Origin: Microbispora rosea subsp. aerata
Lineage (GTDB): Bacteria; Actinomycetota; Actinomycetes; Streptosporangiales; Streptosporangiaceae
Direction of reading: 5' to 3'
Length of the DNA: 64,000 nt
Assembly (NCBI RefSeq): GCF_014647835.1
Contig: NZ_BMPY01000032.1
Coordinates: 1-64,000, forward strand
Made by a program: the position numbers and the translations under genes. The notes beneath the pieces were generated by a model, which made no database searches, was not told the origin of the DNA, and worked only from the letters and a program-made list of their open reading frames with translations. Positions 8,445 to 17,169 of this stretch are shown one piece after another (within the stretch, counting starts at the first letter, position 1; each line of letters begins with the position of its first letter).

Positions 8445-10294
8445 CCATTCGGGCCGTGGACGTCGCGCGGGTGGACGACCGCCCGCTGTGGGTGGAGATC
8501 TCCGGCGACGAGGTCTGGTGGGACGAGCCGCGCCCGCACGAGGGCGGCCGCCGCTGCGTGGTGCGGCGCAGGGCCGACGGCGTGGTCGAGGACGTGCTCC
8601 CGCCGGGCTGGAACGCCAGGAACCGGGTCATGGAGTACGGCGGGCGGTCCTGGCGGGCGCACGAGGGCCGCCTGGTGTTCACCAACTGGGCCGACGGCCG
8701 CATCTATGTGTGCGACCCGGGCGGCGAGCCGGTCCCGCTGACCCCCGACGACTCCGCCCGCTACGCCGACCTGGTCGTGCACGGCGGCGAGGTGTGGTGC
8801 GTGCGCGAGCGGGGCGACGCCCGCAGGGGCGAGCGCGACATCGTCGCGGTGCCGCTCGACGGCTCCCCCCCGCGCAGCGTGGTGAAGAGCCACCACTTCC
8901 TGATGAACCCGCGTGTCTCGCCCGACGGGCGCACGCTGGCGTGGATCGGCTGGAACCACCCGGACATGCCCTGGGACGCCACCGAGCTGTGCGTCGGGCC
9001 GGTGGACGGCGGCCCGCACCGCGTCCTGCTGTCCGGCGCGTCCACCTGCCAGGCCGAGTGGCGCGACGACGAGAGCCTGTACGCCGTCAGCGACCCCACC
9101 GGCTGGTGGAACATCCACCTGGTCGGCCTGGACGGCACCACGCGCGACCTGACCCCGATGCCGCTGGAGTTCGGCGACGCCACCTGGAAGATCGGCGCCA
9201 CGTTCTTCGCCGTCGCCGGCGGCCGGATCGCCACCGTGTACGGCACGGCCGACGAGCGGCGGCTGGGTGTGCTCGACTCCCCCGCGACGGCGGGCTCCCC
9301 CAGAGACGTCGGCGGCGGCTACACCTACTGGGCGCCCGCCCTGTCGGCCGCCGGCTCCCACGTGGTGGGCGTCGCGGCCTCGCCGCACCGGCCGTCGGAG
9401 GTGGTGCGGGTCGACCTGGACACCGGGGCGCACGAGGTGCTGTCGCCGGGCAGGCCGGTGCCCGCCGACGCCGAGCTGCCCGCCCTCGAGGCGGTGACCG
9501 TCGAGGGGGTCCACGCGCACCTGTACGCCCCCGCGGGCGACGGGCCCGCGCCGTACGTGGTGTTCGTGCACGGCGGCCCGACCAGCGCCGCCGCGCCGGT
9601 GCTCGACCTGGAGATCGCGTACTTCACCAGCAGGGGCATCGGCGTCGCCGAGGTCAACTACGGCGGCTCCACCGGCTACGGCCGGGCCTACCGGGAGCGG
9701 CTGCGGCACAACTGGGGCGTGGTCGACGTGCGCGACTGCGAGACGGTGGCGCGGTGGCTGCTCGGCACCGGGCGGGCGCGGAAGGTCGCGATCAGAGGCG
9801 GCAGCGCCGGCGGCTGGACGTCGATGGCCGCGCTGGTCCACAGCGACGTCTTCTGCGGCGCGGTGTCCCATTACGGCATCTCCGACCCCGAACGCTGGGC
9901 GGCGGAGACGCACGACTTCGAGTCGCGTTACCTCGACGGGCTGATCGGCCCGCTGCCGGAGACCCGGCAGCGCTACCTGGACAGGTCGCCCGAGCTGCAC
10001 GCCGAACGCGCGTCCGGCCCGGCCCTGCTCCTGCACGGGCTGGAGGACAAGGTGGTCGATCCGGCGCAGTCGGAGCGCTTCGCCGCCGCGCTGGCCCGGC
10101 ACGGGCACCGCTGGGCGTACCTCACGTTCGAGGGGGAACAGCACGGGTGGCGGCGTGAGGAGACGATCGTCCGGGCCCTGGAGGCCGAGCTGGCGTTCTA
10201 CGGCATCGTCTTCGGTTTCCCGACGCCGGAGGTCCCGCCGCTGACCCTGCACGGCGGGGAGCAGAACGGGGAGCACGACGGGGAGACGCCATGA
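8441..10294 (+). CDS. S9-family prolyl oligopeptidase-type serine peptidase
   Basis: A 617-residue cytoplasmic enzyme with an N-terminal seven-bladed beta-propeller (about 1-340) that gates an alpha/beta-hydrolase domain (about 360-617). Nucleophile Ser455 sits in GGSAGGW, the catalytic Asp in LEDKVVDP and His568 in GEQHGWRR; VFVHGGPTSAAAP forms the oxyanion region. Such enzymes cleave short peptides (dipeptidyl/acylaminoacyl type). It overlaps the preceding C39 gene by GTGA and the following M20 gene by ATGA, so all three should be translated as one coupled unit. Confidence 0.92.
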   Translation: MTIRAVDVARVDDRPLWVEISGDEVWWDEPRPHEGGRRCVVRRRADGVVEDVLPPGWNARNRVMEYGGRSWRAHEGRLVFTNWADGRIYVCDPGGEPVPLTPDDSARYADLVVHGGEVWCVRERGDARRGERDIVAVPLDGSPPRSVVKSHHFLMNPRVSPDGRTLAWIGWNHPDMPWDATELCVGPVDGGPHRVLLSGASTCQAEWRDDESLYAVSDPTGWWNIHLVGLDGTTRDLTPMPLEFGDATWKIGATFFAVAGGRIATVYGTADERRLGVLDSPATAGSPRDVGGGYTYWAPALSAAGSHVVGVAASPHRPSEVVRVDLDTGAHEVLSPGRPVPADAELPALEAVTVEGVHAHLYAPAGDGPAPYVVFVHGGPTSAAAPVLDLEIAYFTSRGIGVAEVNYGGSTGYGRAYRERLRHNWGVVDVRDCETVARWLLGTGRARKVAIRGGSAGGWTSMAALVHSDVFCGAVSHYGISDPERWAAETHDFESRYLDGLIGPLPETRQRYLDRSPELHAERASGPALLLHGLEDKVVDPAQSERFAAALARHGHRWAYLTFEGEQHGWRREETIVRALEAELAFYGIVFGFPTPEVPPLTLHGGEQNGEHDGETP

Positions 10295-11571
10295 CGGAGG
10301 TCGCGGACATCTGCTCGGAGCTGCTGCGGATCGACACCACCAACGACGGGTCGGGCGACGGCCCGGGCGAGCGGCGGGCCGCCGAGTATGTGGCGTCCCT
10401 GCTCGCCGAGGTCGGCATCGAGCCGGTGGTGTTCGAGTCCGCGCCGCGCCGCACCAGCGTGGTGGCCCGGATCCCCGGCGACAGCCCCGACGCGCTGCTG
10501 CTGCACGGGCACCTCGACGTCGTGCCCGCCGACCCGGCCGAGTGGAGCACGCACCCGTTCTCCGGCGAGATCTCCGGCGGGTGCGTGCACGGCCGGGGCG
10601 CGGTCGACATGAAGGGCACGCTCGCCATGACCCTCGCCTGGGCCCGCGAGAACGCGCGCCGCGGCGCGCGCCCCAAGCGCGACCTCGTGCTGGCCTTCCT
10701 CGCCGACGAGGAGGCCACCGGCGAGTACGGCGCGGGCCACGCCGTCGAGCGGCACCGCGACCTGTTCGAGGGCTGCACGGAGGCGATCAGCGAGTCCGGC
10801 GGCTTCTCCTGGTATGAGGGCGATGTCCGCATCTACCCGGTGGCCGTCGGGGAGCGCGGCACCGCCTGGATGCGCCTGACGGCCCGCGGCGTGCCCGGTC
10901 ACGGGTCCAAGCCCGCCGTGGACAACCCCGTGGCCGAGCTGGCCCGGGCCCTCGCCCGCCTCGCCGACCATCCCTGGCCGGTGCGGCTGACGCCCGAGGT
11001 GGCCATGCTGATCGACGAGCTGTCGCGGGCGCTCGGCCGGCCGATCGACGTGGACCGGCTGGAGGAGGAGATCGAGCGGATCCCCCGCGCCGCCGCCTTG
11101 TTCAAGGGCGTGCTGCGCAACTCCGCCAACCCGACCATGCTGGACGCCGGCTACAAGGTCAACGTGATCCCCGGCACGGCCGAGGCGCACGTGGACGGCC
11201 GGTTCCTGCCCGGGCAGCGCGAGGAGTTCCTGGAGACCGTCGACCGGCTGCTCGGGCCGAAGATCTCCCGCGAGTTCGTCAACTTCGAGGAGGCCGTCTC
11301 CTCCCCCGCCGAGGGGCTGTTCGACGAGCTGACCGCCGCCCTGCTCGCCGAGGACCCGGCCGGCAGGCCCGTGCCGTACGTCATGAGCGGCGGCACCGAC
11401 GCCAAGTGGTTCGCCAGGATCGGCATCCGGGGGTACGGCTTCGCGCCCCTGCTGCTGCCGCCGGACCTCGACTACTTCGGCATGTTCCACGGCCTGGACG
11501 AGCGGGTGCCGGTCGAGGGCCTGGAGTTCGGGGTGCGCGTCCTCGACCGCCTGCTCGTCGCGCCCGCGTAG
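10291..11571 (+). CDS. M20-family metallopeptidase
   Basis: A 426-residue zinc aminoacylase/dipeptidase-type enzyme (ArgE/DapE/CPG2 family). The metal-site signatures are LLLHGHLDVVPAD, GRGAVDMKGT, FLADEEATGEYGAGH with the catalytic Glu pair, and MSGGTDAKWF. A dimerisation lid occupies about residues 190-310. It is the last gene of the C39-S9-M20 operon and starts by ATGA overlap with the S9 gene. Together with the facing importer operon it suggests uptake or local hydrolysis of a peptide or N-acyl amino acid. Confidence 0.92.
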   Translation: MTEVADICSELLRIDTTNDGSGDGPGERRAAEYVASLLAEVGIEPVVFESAPRRTSVVARIPGDSPDALLLHGHLDVVPADPAEWSTHPFSGEISGGCVHGRGAVDMKGTLAMTLAWARENARRGARPKRDLVLAFLADEEATGEYGAGHAVERHRDLFEGCTEAISESGGFSWYEGDVRIYPVAVGERGTAWMRLTARGVPGHGSKPAVDNPVAELARALARLADHPWPVRLTPEVAMLIDELSRALGRPIDVDRLEEEIERIPRAAALFKGVLRNSANPTMLDAGYKVNVIPGTAEAHVDGRFLPGQREEFLETVDRLLGPKISREFVNFEEAVSSPAEGLFDELTAALLAEDPAGRPVPYVMSGGTDAKWFARIGIRGYGFAPLLLPPDLDYFGMFHGLDERVPVEGLEFGVRVLDRLLVAPA

Positions 11572-11577
11572 AACCGC

Positions 11578-11736
11578 TCAGCCCTGGTAGAAGGTCGGGT
11601 CCACGGCGGAGACGGTGTGCCGCACGCGGGTGAGCCCGCCCGGGCCCACCCCGCGCGGCGGCCGAGGCTGGAGCGCCGCGTTCGGGCGGTCGTGCGGTAC
11701 GGGCGACCGCTCGGGCGCCGGGAAGTACGTGTGGAC
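11578..11736 (-). pseudogene. C-terminal remnant of an unidentified gene (possible)
   Basis: A ~52-codon stretch on the minus strand reads VHTYFPAPERSPVPHD ... GGLTRVRHTVSAVDPTFYQG and then stops. Nearly every third codon position is G or C and the residue mix looks protein-like, yet no start or sensible N-terminus exists upstream: the frame runs into the permease gene at 11804 in a different register. It may be the surviving tail of a deleted gene, or chance coding potential in GC-rich DNA. No family was recognised. Confidence 0.3.
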
Positions 11737-11803
11737 GCCGCGAGGGCCGGGATGCCGGCCCGGCCGATCGAGCCCCGCCGGCGGGCTTTTCCGGTGCGCG
11801 GAG

Positions 11804-12643
11804 TCAGCGCAGGCGGGGGTCGAGGGCGTCGCGGACGACGTCGCCGAGCATGAGGAAGCTCAGCACGGTCGCGGTGAGGAACAGCGCGGGGAAGACCAGC
11901 AGGTGGGGGTGGTCGGCGAAGAACGTCTGGGCGATGTTGAGCTGCAGGCCCCACGACACGTCCGGATACTGCAGGCCGACGCCGAGGTAGTCGAGGGTGG
12001 CCTCCCCGGCGATGACGTTCCCGACGTTCAGCATGGCCACCACGATCACCGGCGCGATCGAGTTGGGCAGGATGTGCCGGAACATCAGCCTGCGGTCGCT
12101 CGCGCCCAGCATGCGGGCGGCGGCGACGAAGTCCATCTCCTTCACGGCGATGACCTGGCCGCGCATGATCCGGGTCATGGTCGTCCAGCCGAGCAGCACG
12201 AGGACCAGCGTCATCGCCCATATGCCGTGGTCGGGGAAGGCGACCAGCACGACGGTCGCGCCGAGCACGAACGGGATGCCGAAGAACACGTCGGTGACCC
12301 GGGAGATGACCGCGTCGGCGAGGCCGCCGTAGTAGCCGCCGATCAGCCCGAGCACGATGGAGATCAGCAGGGCGAAGACGGTGACCGCGACGCCGACCAC
12401 GATGGACGCCCGGGTGCCGTGCACGACCTGAGACCAGTAGTCGCAGCCCTGCAGGTCGTAGCCGAACAGCGCGCCGTCGTCCGGGCCGTGCTTGGACAGG
12501 CTCAGGTCGCAGGCCTCGTTGGGGCCGAGCCGGGTGAACAGCCCGGGGAAGGCCGCCATCGCGAGGGCCACCACCAGCACGGCGGCGGAGAACCAGAAGA
12601 CCGCCCGGCCCCGCAGCTCCAGCCAGGCGTCACGCGCGAGCAC
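11804..12643 (-). CDS. Peptide ABC transporter permease, DppC/OppC type
   Basis: A 279-residue inner-membrane protein with about six hydrophobic helices. The N-terminal helix (FWFSAAVLVVALAMAAF) is followed by a periplasmic loop with two Cys, then the BPD_transp_1 core beginning GTRASIVVGVAVTVFALL, with the EAA loop around AARMLGASDRRLMFRHILPNS and the typical ending LGDVVRDALDPRLR. It is the second permease of a dipeptide/oligopeptide importer and overlaps the upstream permease by 14 nt. No ATPase genes follow; the operon ends here. Confidence 0.9.
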   Translation of the reverse strand: MLARDAWLELRGRAVFWFSAAVLVVALAMAAFPGLFTRLGPNEACDLSLSKHGPDDGALFGYDLQGCDYWSQVVHGTRASIVVGVAVTVFALLISIVLGLIGGYYGGLADAVISRVTDVFFGIPFVLGATVVLVAFPDHGIWAMTLVLVLLGWTTMTRIMRGQVIAVKEMDFVAAARMLGASDRRLMFRHILPNSIAPVIVVAMLNVGNVIAGEATLDYLGVGLQYPDVSWGLQLNIAQTFFADHPHLLVFPALFLTATVLSFLMLGDVVRDALDPRLR

Positions 12644-13559
12644 GGCGGATCCTCGGGTCGAGCACGCCGTACAGCAGGTCCACGGCGAGGTTGGCGAGAA
12701 TGAAGATCATGACGAGCAGGGTGACGACGCCGACGACGACGGGGCCCTCCTGGAGCTGGATGGACTGGAACACCTGCTGGCCGATGCCGGGCAGGTTGAA
12801 GATGCCCTCGGTGACGACCGCCCCGGCCATGAGGTTGCCGAAGTCCACGCCGAGGTAGGTCACGACCGGGATGAGCGAGTTGCGCAGCGCGTGCAGCCCG
12901 ACGACCCGCCGCCGCGTCAGGCCCTTCGCGGTGGCCGTGCGGATGTAGTCGGCGCGCAGGTTCTCCACCAGCGAGGTGCGGGTGAGCCTGGCCACGTACG
13001 CCAGGCCGAACGAGCCGAGGACCATGCCGGGCAGCAGGTAGCTGCCCGGCCAGCCCTCCTCGGTGCCCGCGGTCGGGAACAGCCCCAGATTCAGGCCCAG
13101 CACGATCTGGGCCGTGTACCCGACCACGAACACCGGAACCGCGATGACGAACGTGGTGCCGGCGAGGACCGCCGTGTCGGCGATCCCGCCGCGGCGCAGC
13201 CCGGCCAGTACGCCGAGGCCGACGCCGACGACCAGCTCGAAGACCCAGGCGGTGACCGCGAGCTGCGCGGTGACCGCCCACCGGTCCTGGAGGAGCTCGC
13301 TCACCGGCTGGCCGGTGAAGGTCTCCCCCAGGTCGCCCCGGAACACCCCGAGCATGTACAGGCCGTACTGCACCAGCAGCGGCTCGTCGAGGTGGTAGCG
13401 CGCCCGCATCACGTCGAGCACCTGCTCGGGCACCGGTTTGTCGCCCGCGAGCGCCAGGATCGGGTCGCCCGGCAGCGCGAACACCATCGCGTAGATCAGG
13501 AAGGTGGTCGCGAAGAACACCGGAACCGCCTGCGCCAGGCGCTGCGCGGCGTACCTCAC
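12630..13559 (-). CDS. Peptide ABC transporter permease, DppB/OppB type
   Basis: A 309-residue membrane protein: an N-terminal helix (VPVFFATTFLIYAMVFALPGDP), a periplasmic segment with YHLDEPLLVQYGLYMLGVFRGD, and five core helices with the EAA-type loop RTATAKGLTRRRVVGLHALRNSLIP. This is the DppB family pattern, and the length matches. It lies 7 nt after the solute-binding protein gene and overlaps the DppC-type gene, forming one transcription unit. Confidence 0.92.
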   Translation of the reverse strand: MRYAAQRLAQAVPVFFATTFLIYAMVFALPGDPILALAGDKPVPEQVLDVMRARYHLDEPLLVQYGLYMLGVFRGDLGETFTGQPVSELLQDRWAVTAQLAVTAWVFELVVGVGLGVLAGLRRGGIADTAVLAGTTFVIAVPVFVVGYTAQIVLGLNLGLFPTAGTEEGWPGSYLLPGMVLGSFGLAYVARLTRTSLVENLRADYIRTATAKGLTRRRVVGLHALRNSLIPVVTYLGVDFGNLMAGAVVTEGIFNLPGIGQQVFQSIQLQEGPVVVGVVTLLVMIFILANLAVDLLYGVLDPRIRRARA

Positions 13560-13566
13560 CCCCGGG

Positions 13567-15168
13567 TCACCCCTGCTTCACGCTGATCGTGTGGAGGTTG
13601 GCGCTGTACGGCGTGACGTTCACTCCGCTGAGCCTGCTGGAGTAGCCGATCTGGTCCTGCCAGTTCCACAGGGGGATCATCGGCATCTCGGCGAGCGCGA
13701 TGTCCTCGGCCTTCTGGTAGAGCGGGAGGCTCTCCTCGAAGGTCGGGGCGGAGTTGGCCCGGTCGATGAGGTCGAGGAACTCCTTGTTCTCCCAGCCCAT
13801 CCGGTTGCCCTCGCCCCACATGGACTCCAGGTAGTTCTGCGGGCTCGGGTAGTCCATGACCCAGTTGTTGCGGTACGGCCCGTCCTGCTTGTGCGCGCGC
13901 AGCGTCGACAGGTAGTCGGACGCCGGGATCTTGCGGAACTTGATGTCGGTGATGCCGAGGTTCTGCTTGAGCTGGTTGGCGACGGCGGTCATCCACTGCT
14001 CGTAGCTGGGGTCGGCGTTGGAGAACCACAAGTTGAGCGTGCCGCTGAAGCCGCCGGCCTTGTCGAACAGCTCCTTGGCCTTGACCGGGTCGTACGTGCA
14101 CGCCTCGCCGCAGGCGTTCTCGCGGTAGCCGGGCACCAGCGGCGCGAGCAGCGACGCCATCGGCTTGAACGTGCCGTTGTAGACGGCGTTCACGATGGCC
14201 TGCCGGTCGATCGCCATGGAGACGGCCTTGCGCAGGTCGGGGTCGGCGAACCGCTTGTCGAAGACGGGGAAGCCGAGGTAGTCCATCGTGCCGCCCGGCG
14301 TCGCCACGAACCGGTCGCCGAGCAGCTTCTTGGCCTCGGGCGCGCTCGCCGGGGGGATCGTGAGCTGCAGGTCCACCCGGCCGGCCCGCAGGTCGGTGTA
14401 CGCGGTGTCGCGGCTGGCGTAGATCTTGAAGGTCACCGCGTCGGCCTTGGCCGCGCGCTCGCCGGTGTAGGTCGGCGACCGCTTGAGCTTGATCTGCTTG
14501 TTGTGCTCCCACGGGCCGTCCAGGACGAACGGCCCGTTGCCGATCGGCGCCTGGTCGTACGCCTTGAGATCGGCGAAGGCGGCCTTCGGCATCGGCGCGA
14601 ACGCGATCCACGCGAGCGTGATCGGGAACTGGCTGAACGGCGCGGTGAGCGTGACCTCGAGGGTGGTGTCGTCGACGACCTTGAGGCCGCGCAGCTTGTC
14701 GGTGGAGGGCCGGCCGCTTTCGGGGTTCAGCTCGTCGTAGCCCTCGATTTTGTCGAAGTAGTAGTTGTTGGTCCAGCCGTTGGGCCCGTACGCGGCGGCG
14801 TTCCACGCGTCGGCGAAGCTCTGCGCGGTCACCGGCTCGCCGTTGCTGAACTTGCGCCCCGGCTTGAACTTGATCGTCCAGACCTTCTGGTCGGTGCTGG
14901 TGACCGACTCGGCCGCCCGCATCTGCGGCTTGCCCGTGGCGGGGTCGATGGAGACCGGCGTGTCGAACAGCGCGTCGAGCACGGTGACCGAGTAGCTGCT
15001 CGAGGTGTTGCCCGGGGTGAGATGGTCGGGCTCGGTCAGCGCGACCGAGAACGCGTTGGCTCCGTCGCCGCCACCGCCGCCGTCGGACGACGATCCTCCC
15101 CCGCACCCGCCGCTCAGCATGATGGCCGCCACAGCGAGGGCGGCCGCCCGGCTTCTCGTGACCCTCAC
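13567..15168 (-). CDS. Extracellular solute-binding lipoprotein, family 5 (peptide importer)
   Basis: A 533-residue substrate-binding protein. The signal peptide ends in lipobox LSGGC with C22 as the acylated cysteine, followed by a Gly/Ser/Asp linker. The SBP_bac_5 fold shows TDQKVWTIKFKPGRKFSNGEPVTAQSFADAWNAA near the N-terminus and VSMAIDRQAIVNAVYNG in the second lobe. It is the first gene of the importer operon. Its upstream region carries the 18-bp motif shared with the peptidase operon, and the gene is divergent from the LuxR-type regulator. Confidence 0.93.
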   Translation of the reverse strand: MRVTRSRAAALAVAAIMLSGGCGGGSSSDGGGGGDGANAFSVALTEPDHLTPGNTSSSYSVTVLDALFDTPVSIDPATGKPQMRAAESVTSTDQKVWTIKFKPGRKFSNGEPVTAQSFADAWNAAAYGPNGWTNNYYFDKIEGYDELNPESGRPSTDKLRGLKVVDDTTLEVTLTAPFSQFPITLAWIAFAPMPKAAFADLKAYDQAPIGNGPFVLDGPWEHNKQIKLKRSPTYTGERAAKADAVTFKIYASRDTAYTDLRAGRVDLQLTIPPASAPEAKKLLGDRFVATPGGTMDYLGFPVFDKRFADPDLRKAVSMAIDRQAIVNAVYNGTFKPMASLLAPLVPGYRENACGEACTYDPVKAKELFDKAGGFSGTLNLWFSNADPSYEQWMTAVANQLKQNLGITDIKFRKIPASDYLSTLRAHKQDGPYRNNWVMDYPSPQNYLESMWGEGNRMGWENKEFLDLIDRANSAPTFEESLPLYQKAEDIALAEMPMIPLWNWQDQIGYSSRLSGVNVTPYSANLHTISVKQG

Positions 15169-15227
15169 TGGTCCTCCGCCTCTCCGTCGTGTTGCGGGTG
15201 AGGGTAGGAAACGGGACCTCCTCTCGG

Positions 15228-15245
15228 ATCGGATGGTTTACGTAT
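15228..15245 (-). promoter_or_regulatory. 18-bp shared motif upstream of the importer operon
   Basis: On the minus strand this reads ATACGTAAACCATCCGAT, identical to 7262-7279. It ends 59 bp before the importer ATG at 15168 and lies ~43 bp before the divergent regulator's start, so it is placed to control either or both genes. Confidence 0.55.
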
Positions 15246-15288
15246 TTCTTACCGTTCCTTGACCCGGCACGCTGAGCATGGAGGATCC

Positions 15289-16260
15289 ATGGACGCAATC
15301 AGCCTCAGCGCGCGGAGCCTGCACGCCGTCGCCGAACTCGGCATCCAGGTGGCCCGGCAGGGGGCGCACGGCGCGATGACCGCACTGCGCGAGGTCATCC
15401 CCGTGGAGGCCTACGAGTTCGTCGCGTTCGACCCGGCGACCGGCCGGCACCGGTCGCTGGTGTCGTCGGGGTACACGCGGGTGGACGACGACGCCGCCGA
15501 GGAGTACGCCCGGCTCGACGCCTACCGCCGGGCCATGTCCCGGCGCACGCCCGTCGTCATGGGCTCCCCCGGCACCGAGCGTTACTTCCGCCGCCACCTG
15601 GAGCCGTACGGCTGGCGCTCGGGGATCACCACGCCGCTGTTCCTGACCGGCGGGCGCTACACCGGGCTGCTGCACGTCGGCTCCCGCGAGGAGCTGCCGC
15701 CGGAGGCGCCCGCGGTGATCAGCGCGGTCTCCCCGGCCCTGGCCCACCTCACCGACGTGACCCGCTGCGTCATCGACCCGCTCGGCCTGCCGCCCGGCTT
15801 TCACGCGGTGGCGTACGAACGGGGCGGCCGGCGCAGGGACGTCGCCGGGTGGCCGCCGTCGGAGGCGCTCGCGAACGAGCCCCGGATGGCGGAGCTGGCC
15901 AGGGCGTTCATCGACTCCCGCGAGCTGTCGCGCCGGGGGCTGTGGCTGGACTCCACCGGCCAGTGGCGCGAGCTGCGCCTGCACCGGGCCGGGGTGGGCC
16001 TCCACGGCGCCATCCAGGGCGCGGTCATCGCCGAACGCCCGTGCACCCTGCCGTACGACCTGACCGCGCGGGAGATCGAGGTGCTCACCCGGGTCGCGCA
16101 GGGCGACTCCAACCCGCAGATCGCCGCCGCGCTGGTCCTGAGCGTGCGCACCGTCACCACCCATCTGGAGCACATCTTCGCCAAGCTGGGCTGCGACAGC
16201 CGTACGCGTCTGACCACGAAGGTCCTGGCCGAGGGGTTGTGCCGGCTCGACATACCGTGA
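15289..16260 (+). CDS. LuxR-family transcriptional regulator with GAF-like sensor domain
   Basis: A 323-residue regulator. The N-terminal ~180 residues look like a GAF sensor (AYEFVAFDPATGRHRSLVSSGY ... SGITTPLFLTGGRYTGLLHVGS). The C-terminus (about 255-320) is a LuxR helix-turn-helix: LTAREIEVLTRVAQGDSN, then VRTVTTHLEHIFAKLG. ATG 15289 is chosen because GGAGG lies four bases upstream. It is divergent from the peptide importer, with the shared 18-bp motif between them, so it is the natural candidate regulator of both peptide operons (inference). Confidence 0.87.
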   Translation: MDAISLSARSLHAVAELGIQVARQGAHGAMTALREVIPVEAYEFVAFDPATGRHRSLVSSGYTRVDDDAAEEYARLDAYRRAMSRRTPVVMGSPGTERYFRRHLEPYGWRSGITTPLFLTGGRYTGLLHVGSREELPPEAPAVISAVSPALAHLTDVTRCVIDPLGLPPGFHAVAYERGGRRRDVAGWPPSEALANEPRMAELARAFIDSRELSRRGLWLDSTGQWRELRLHRAGVGLHGAIQGAVIAERPCTLPYDLTAREIEVLTRVAQGDSNPQIAAALVLSVRTVTTHLEHIFAKLGCDSRTRLTTKVLAEGLCRLDIP

Positions 16261-16318
16261 CCGCGTAATGATCGCCCTCGGTGGGACGTGCCGAGGCCGG
16301 GTCCGACATTATTGGCGC

Positions 16319-17134
16319 ATGTCGGTTCACGAGCGTCGGCGGCTCCCCACGGGCCTGGAGCTGCTGTTCGGCGACGGCGGCGACGGCCGGGTGCTGTCCG
16401 TCGAGCTGCCGTCCGGGTCCCTCGTGTGGCCGGACCCCGGCTACGACAAGCTGCGCACCCATCACCGTCCCTCGTTCTGGCTGAGCGACGAGCCGGTGCC
16501 CGCCGGGCTGTGGGCCCGGCTGCGCGCCGAGCACCCCCGGTCGGGGCTGTGGCCGGTGCTGCTGGAGGACGGCGTGCAGCCCTGGTCGGCCGGGCAGATC
16601 GCGCCGGACTCGCCCGAGCAGATCGACTTCTACAGCGCGGCCGGGTTCATGGCGGAGGCGTGGCAGGACCTGCTGCCCGGGCACGAGGCGTACCTCGCGC
16701 CGTTCGGGGCGCAGTGCCCCGGGCTCGCGCCGCCGGCCGCGCTCGTGGCCGACCCCGACGTGGTCGCCGACTGGTACGCCGAGGTGGTGGCCGAGCGCGT
16801 CACGCCGCTGGGGCTCGCCGCGGTGAACCGCGGCGCCGACGCGATGGTCGTCATGGGCTGGCAGGGGGCGCTGCACCACAACGAGTGGACCGTGCCCCTG
16901 GCGGCCGTGGTGCGCAGCTGGGAGGAGCGGTTCGGGGTGCGGGTGGTCGGCATGGGGTTCAACACGCTGGACCTCAGCGTCGCCGCGCCGCCCGCCACGC
17001 TCGCGCACGCGGTGCGCGTGGCGGCGGAGCACTGGACGTTCTGCCCCGACAGCATCCTGCAGGGACCGGGCACGCTCGCCGACTACGCCGAGCAGATCGT
17101 GGGCCAGAATGCCTGGTCGTTCTGGTGGGATTGA
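16319..17134 (+). CDS. DUF4253 domain protein
   Basis: A 271-residue cytoplasmic protein. The C-terminal ~110 residues carry the DUF4253 pattern: WEERFGVRVVGMGFNTLDLSVAAPP, the sequence AAEHWTFCPDS, and the end YAEQIVGQNAWSFWWD. Proteins with this domain are scattered in actinomycetes and have no established function. ATG 16319 (MSVHERRRLPTGLEL) is preferred over the upstream in-frame ATG at 16268. It follows the LuxR-type gene by 58 bp but shares no obvious function with it. Confidence 0.85.
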   Translation: MSVHERRRLPTGLELLFGDGGDGRVLSVELPSGSLVWPDPGYDKLRTHHRPSFWLSDEPVPAGLWARLRAEHPRSGLWPVLLEDGVQPWSAGQIAPDSPEQIDFYSAAGFMAEAWQDLLPGHEAYLAPFGAQCPGLAPPAALVADPDVVADWYAEVVAERVTPLGLAAVNRGADAMVVMGWQGALHHNEWTVPLAAVVRSWEERFGVRVVGMGFNTLDLSVAAPPATLAHAVRVAAEHWTFCPDSILQGPGTLADYAEQIVGQNAWSFWWD

Positions 17135-17169
17135 CGCGATAATTACCGACAGACGCTTATTAGCGATAT

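Noticed and set aside
11804-12643. Frameshifted longer DppC-type permease continuing into 11578
   Set aside because: The permease ends in the normal LGDVVRDALDPRLR; the downstream tail does not belong to it.
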